Origin: an uncultured Clostridia bacterium
GTDB taxonomy: Bacteria; Bacillota_A; Clostridia; TANB77; CAG-508
Length of the DNA: 12,999 bases
NCBI GenBank assembly: GCA_944393295.1
Contig: CALXZR010000020.1
Coordinates: 1 to 12,999 of the forward strand
Direction: 5' to 3'
Shown one piece after another: positions 12,901 to 12,999 of the stretch (positions within the stretch are counted from its first letter, which is position 1; each line of letters starts with the position of its first letter). The position numbers were made by a program, and so were the translations under genes. The notes beneath the pieces are model-generated. The model had not been told where the DNA came from. It was given only the letters and a program-made list of their open reading frames with translations, and made no database searches.

Positions 12901-12920
12901 CTCATAACCCGAAGGTCGCA
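12901..12920 (+). other. tRNA-fMet anticodon-arm copy: candidate attachment core
   Basis: CTCATAACCCGAAGGTCGCA equals the segment of bacterial initiator tRNA-Met from the anticodon loop (CAT anticodon) through the variable loop to the start of the T stem. The upstream side is not a tRNA 5' half (no GGG partner for the CCC). Downstream only weak resemblance to a T arm is left (GAGTC in register, then GCAAGCACTA where GCAACCA would be). It is therefore not a functional tRNA gene but a tRNA fragment, as left at one end of elements that integrate in tRNA genes. Confidence 0.6.
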
Positions 12921-12955
12921 AATGTGAGTCTAAGTCATGCAAGCACTAAAATGAT

Positions 12956-12976
12956 TCTATAATAATACATTATAGA
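12956..12976. repeat. Short hairpin next to the tRNA-like core
   Basis: TCTATAAT (12956-12963) and ATTATAGA (12969-12976) are exact inverted repeats around AATAC, followed by GGATTCTTATT. It may be a weak terminator or a recombinase site. The region from 12685 to 12999 holds no convincing gene. Confidence 0.35.
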
Positions 12977-12999
12977 GGATTCTTATTGCTTGAGAAAAT

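Noticed and set aside
12880..12955. A functional tRNA-Met gene
   Set aside because: Only the anticodon loop to variable loop is kept; there is no acceptor stem, no D arm and no pairing partner for the anticodon stem.
12747..12962. Plus-strand 71-codon frame ending in HSHNPKVANVSLSHASTK
   Set aside because: Its tail is the translation of a tRNA fragment (HNPKVA is the well-known false peptide from tRNA genes) and no ribosome site precedes it.

Overview
The window is strongly AT-rich, nearly all genes lie on the + strand with AGGAGG-type ribosome binding sites, and the gene types are those of an integrative conjugative or mobilizable element of a low-GC Firmicute, probably a gut clostridial lineage. 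The species cannot be read from the sequence. No integrase, coupling protein or type IV secretion gene is present, so this is an internal-to-right segment of such an element. Layout, left to right. (1) 1-3224, replication and transfer backbone: the 3' end of a replisome-organiser gene, a DnaC-type helicase-loader ATPase, a small ParB/sulfiredoxin-fold protein, a terminator, a palindrome-bearing leader that may hold oriT, and a MOBP-type relaxase followed by a terminator. (2) 3246-7970, cargo operon 1: a good promoter, then a MazG-like nucleotide pyrophosphohydrolase, an AspBHI-type modification-dependent restriction endonuclease, a nuclease-helicase of the DUF2075 type, and a protein with an HEPN (Apea-like) RxxxxH motif. 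The four genes are tightly spaced and look like one anti-invader cassette. (3) 8203-9574, cargo pair 2: a small protein with one predicted membrane segment and a Cys-rich protein ending in a SEC-C zinc motif, flanked on both sides by decayed coding sequence. (4) 9917-11478, a tightly packed three-gene operon: DUF4258 toxin-like protein, an antitoxin-like protein fusing a YgiT/MqsA zinc finger to an excisionase-type helix-turn-helix, and an ImmA/IrrE-type metalloprotease. It sits behind a near-consensus promoter and four TTTATAA units repeated every 10 bp. (5) 11658-12684: an orphan 80-aa gene and, convergent with it, a two-gene minus-strand operon (TnpV and a small unknown protein), separated by a perfect 36-bp palindrome. 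(6) 12728-12999: an intergenic tract dense in short inverted and direct repeats and containing a 20-nt copy of the anticodon-arm region of initiator tRNA-Met, a likely attachment-site relic. How they work together (inference): the backbone genes copy and move the element. The cargo defends the host or element at several levels: nucleotide-pool hydrolysis, cleavage of modified DNA, nuclease-helicase attack, and a putative HEPN RNase. The DUF4258/YgiT-HTH/ImmA operon is a self-regulated toxin-antitoxin-like module in which the protease could control antitoxin stability. The most novel-looking parts are the four-gene cassette as a unit, the membrane/SEC-C pair, and the three-gene operon with its 10-bp-phased operator.
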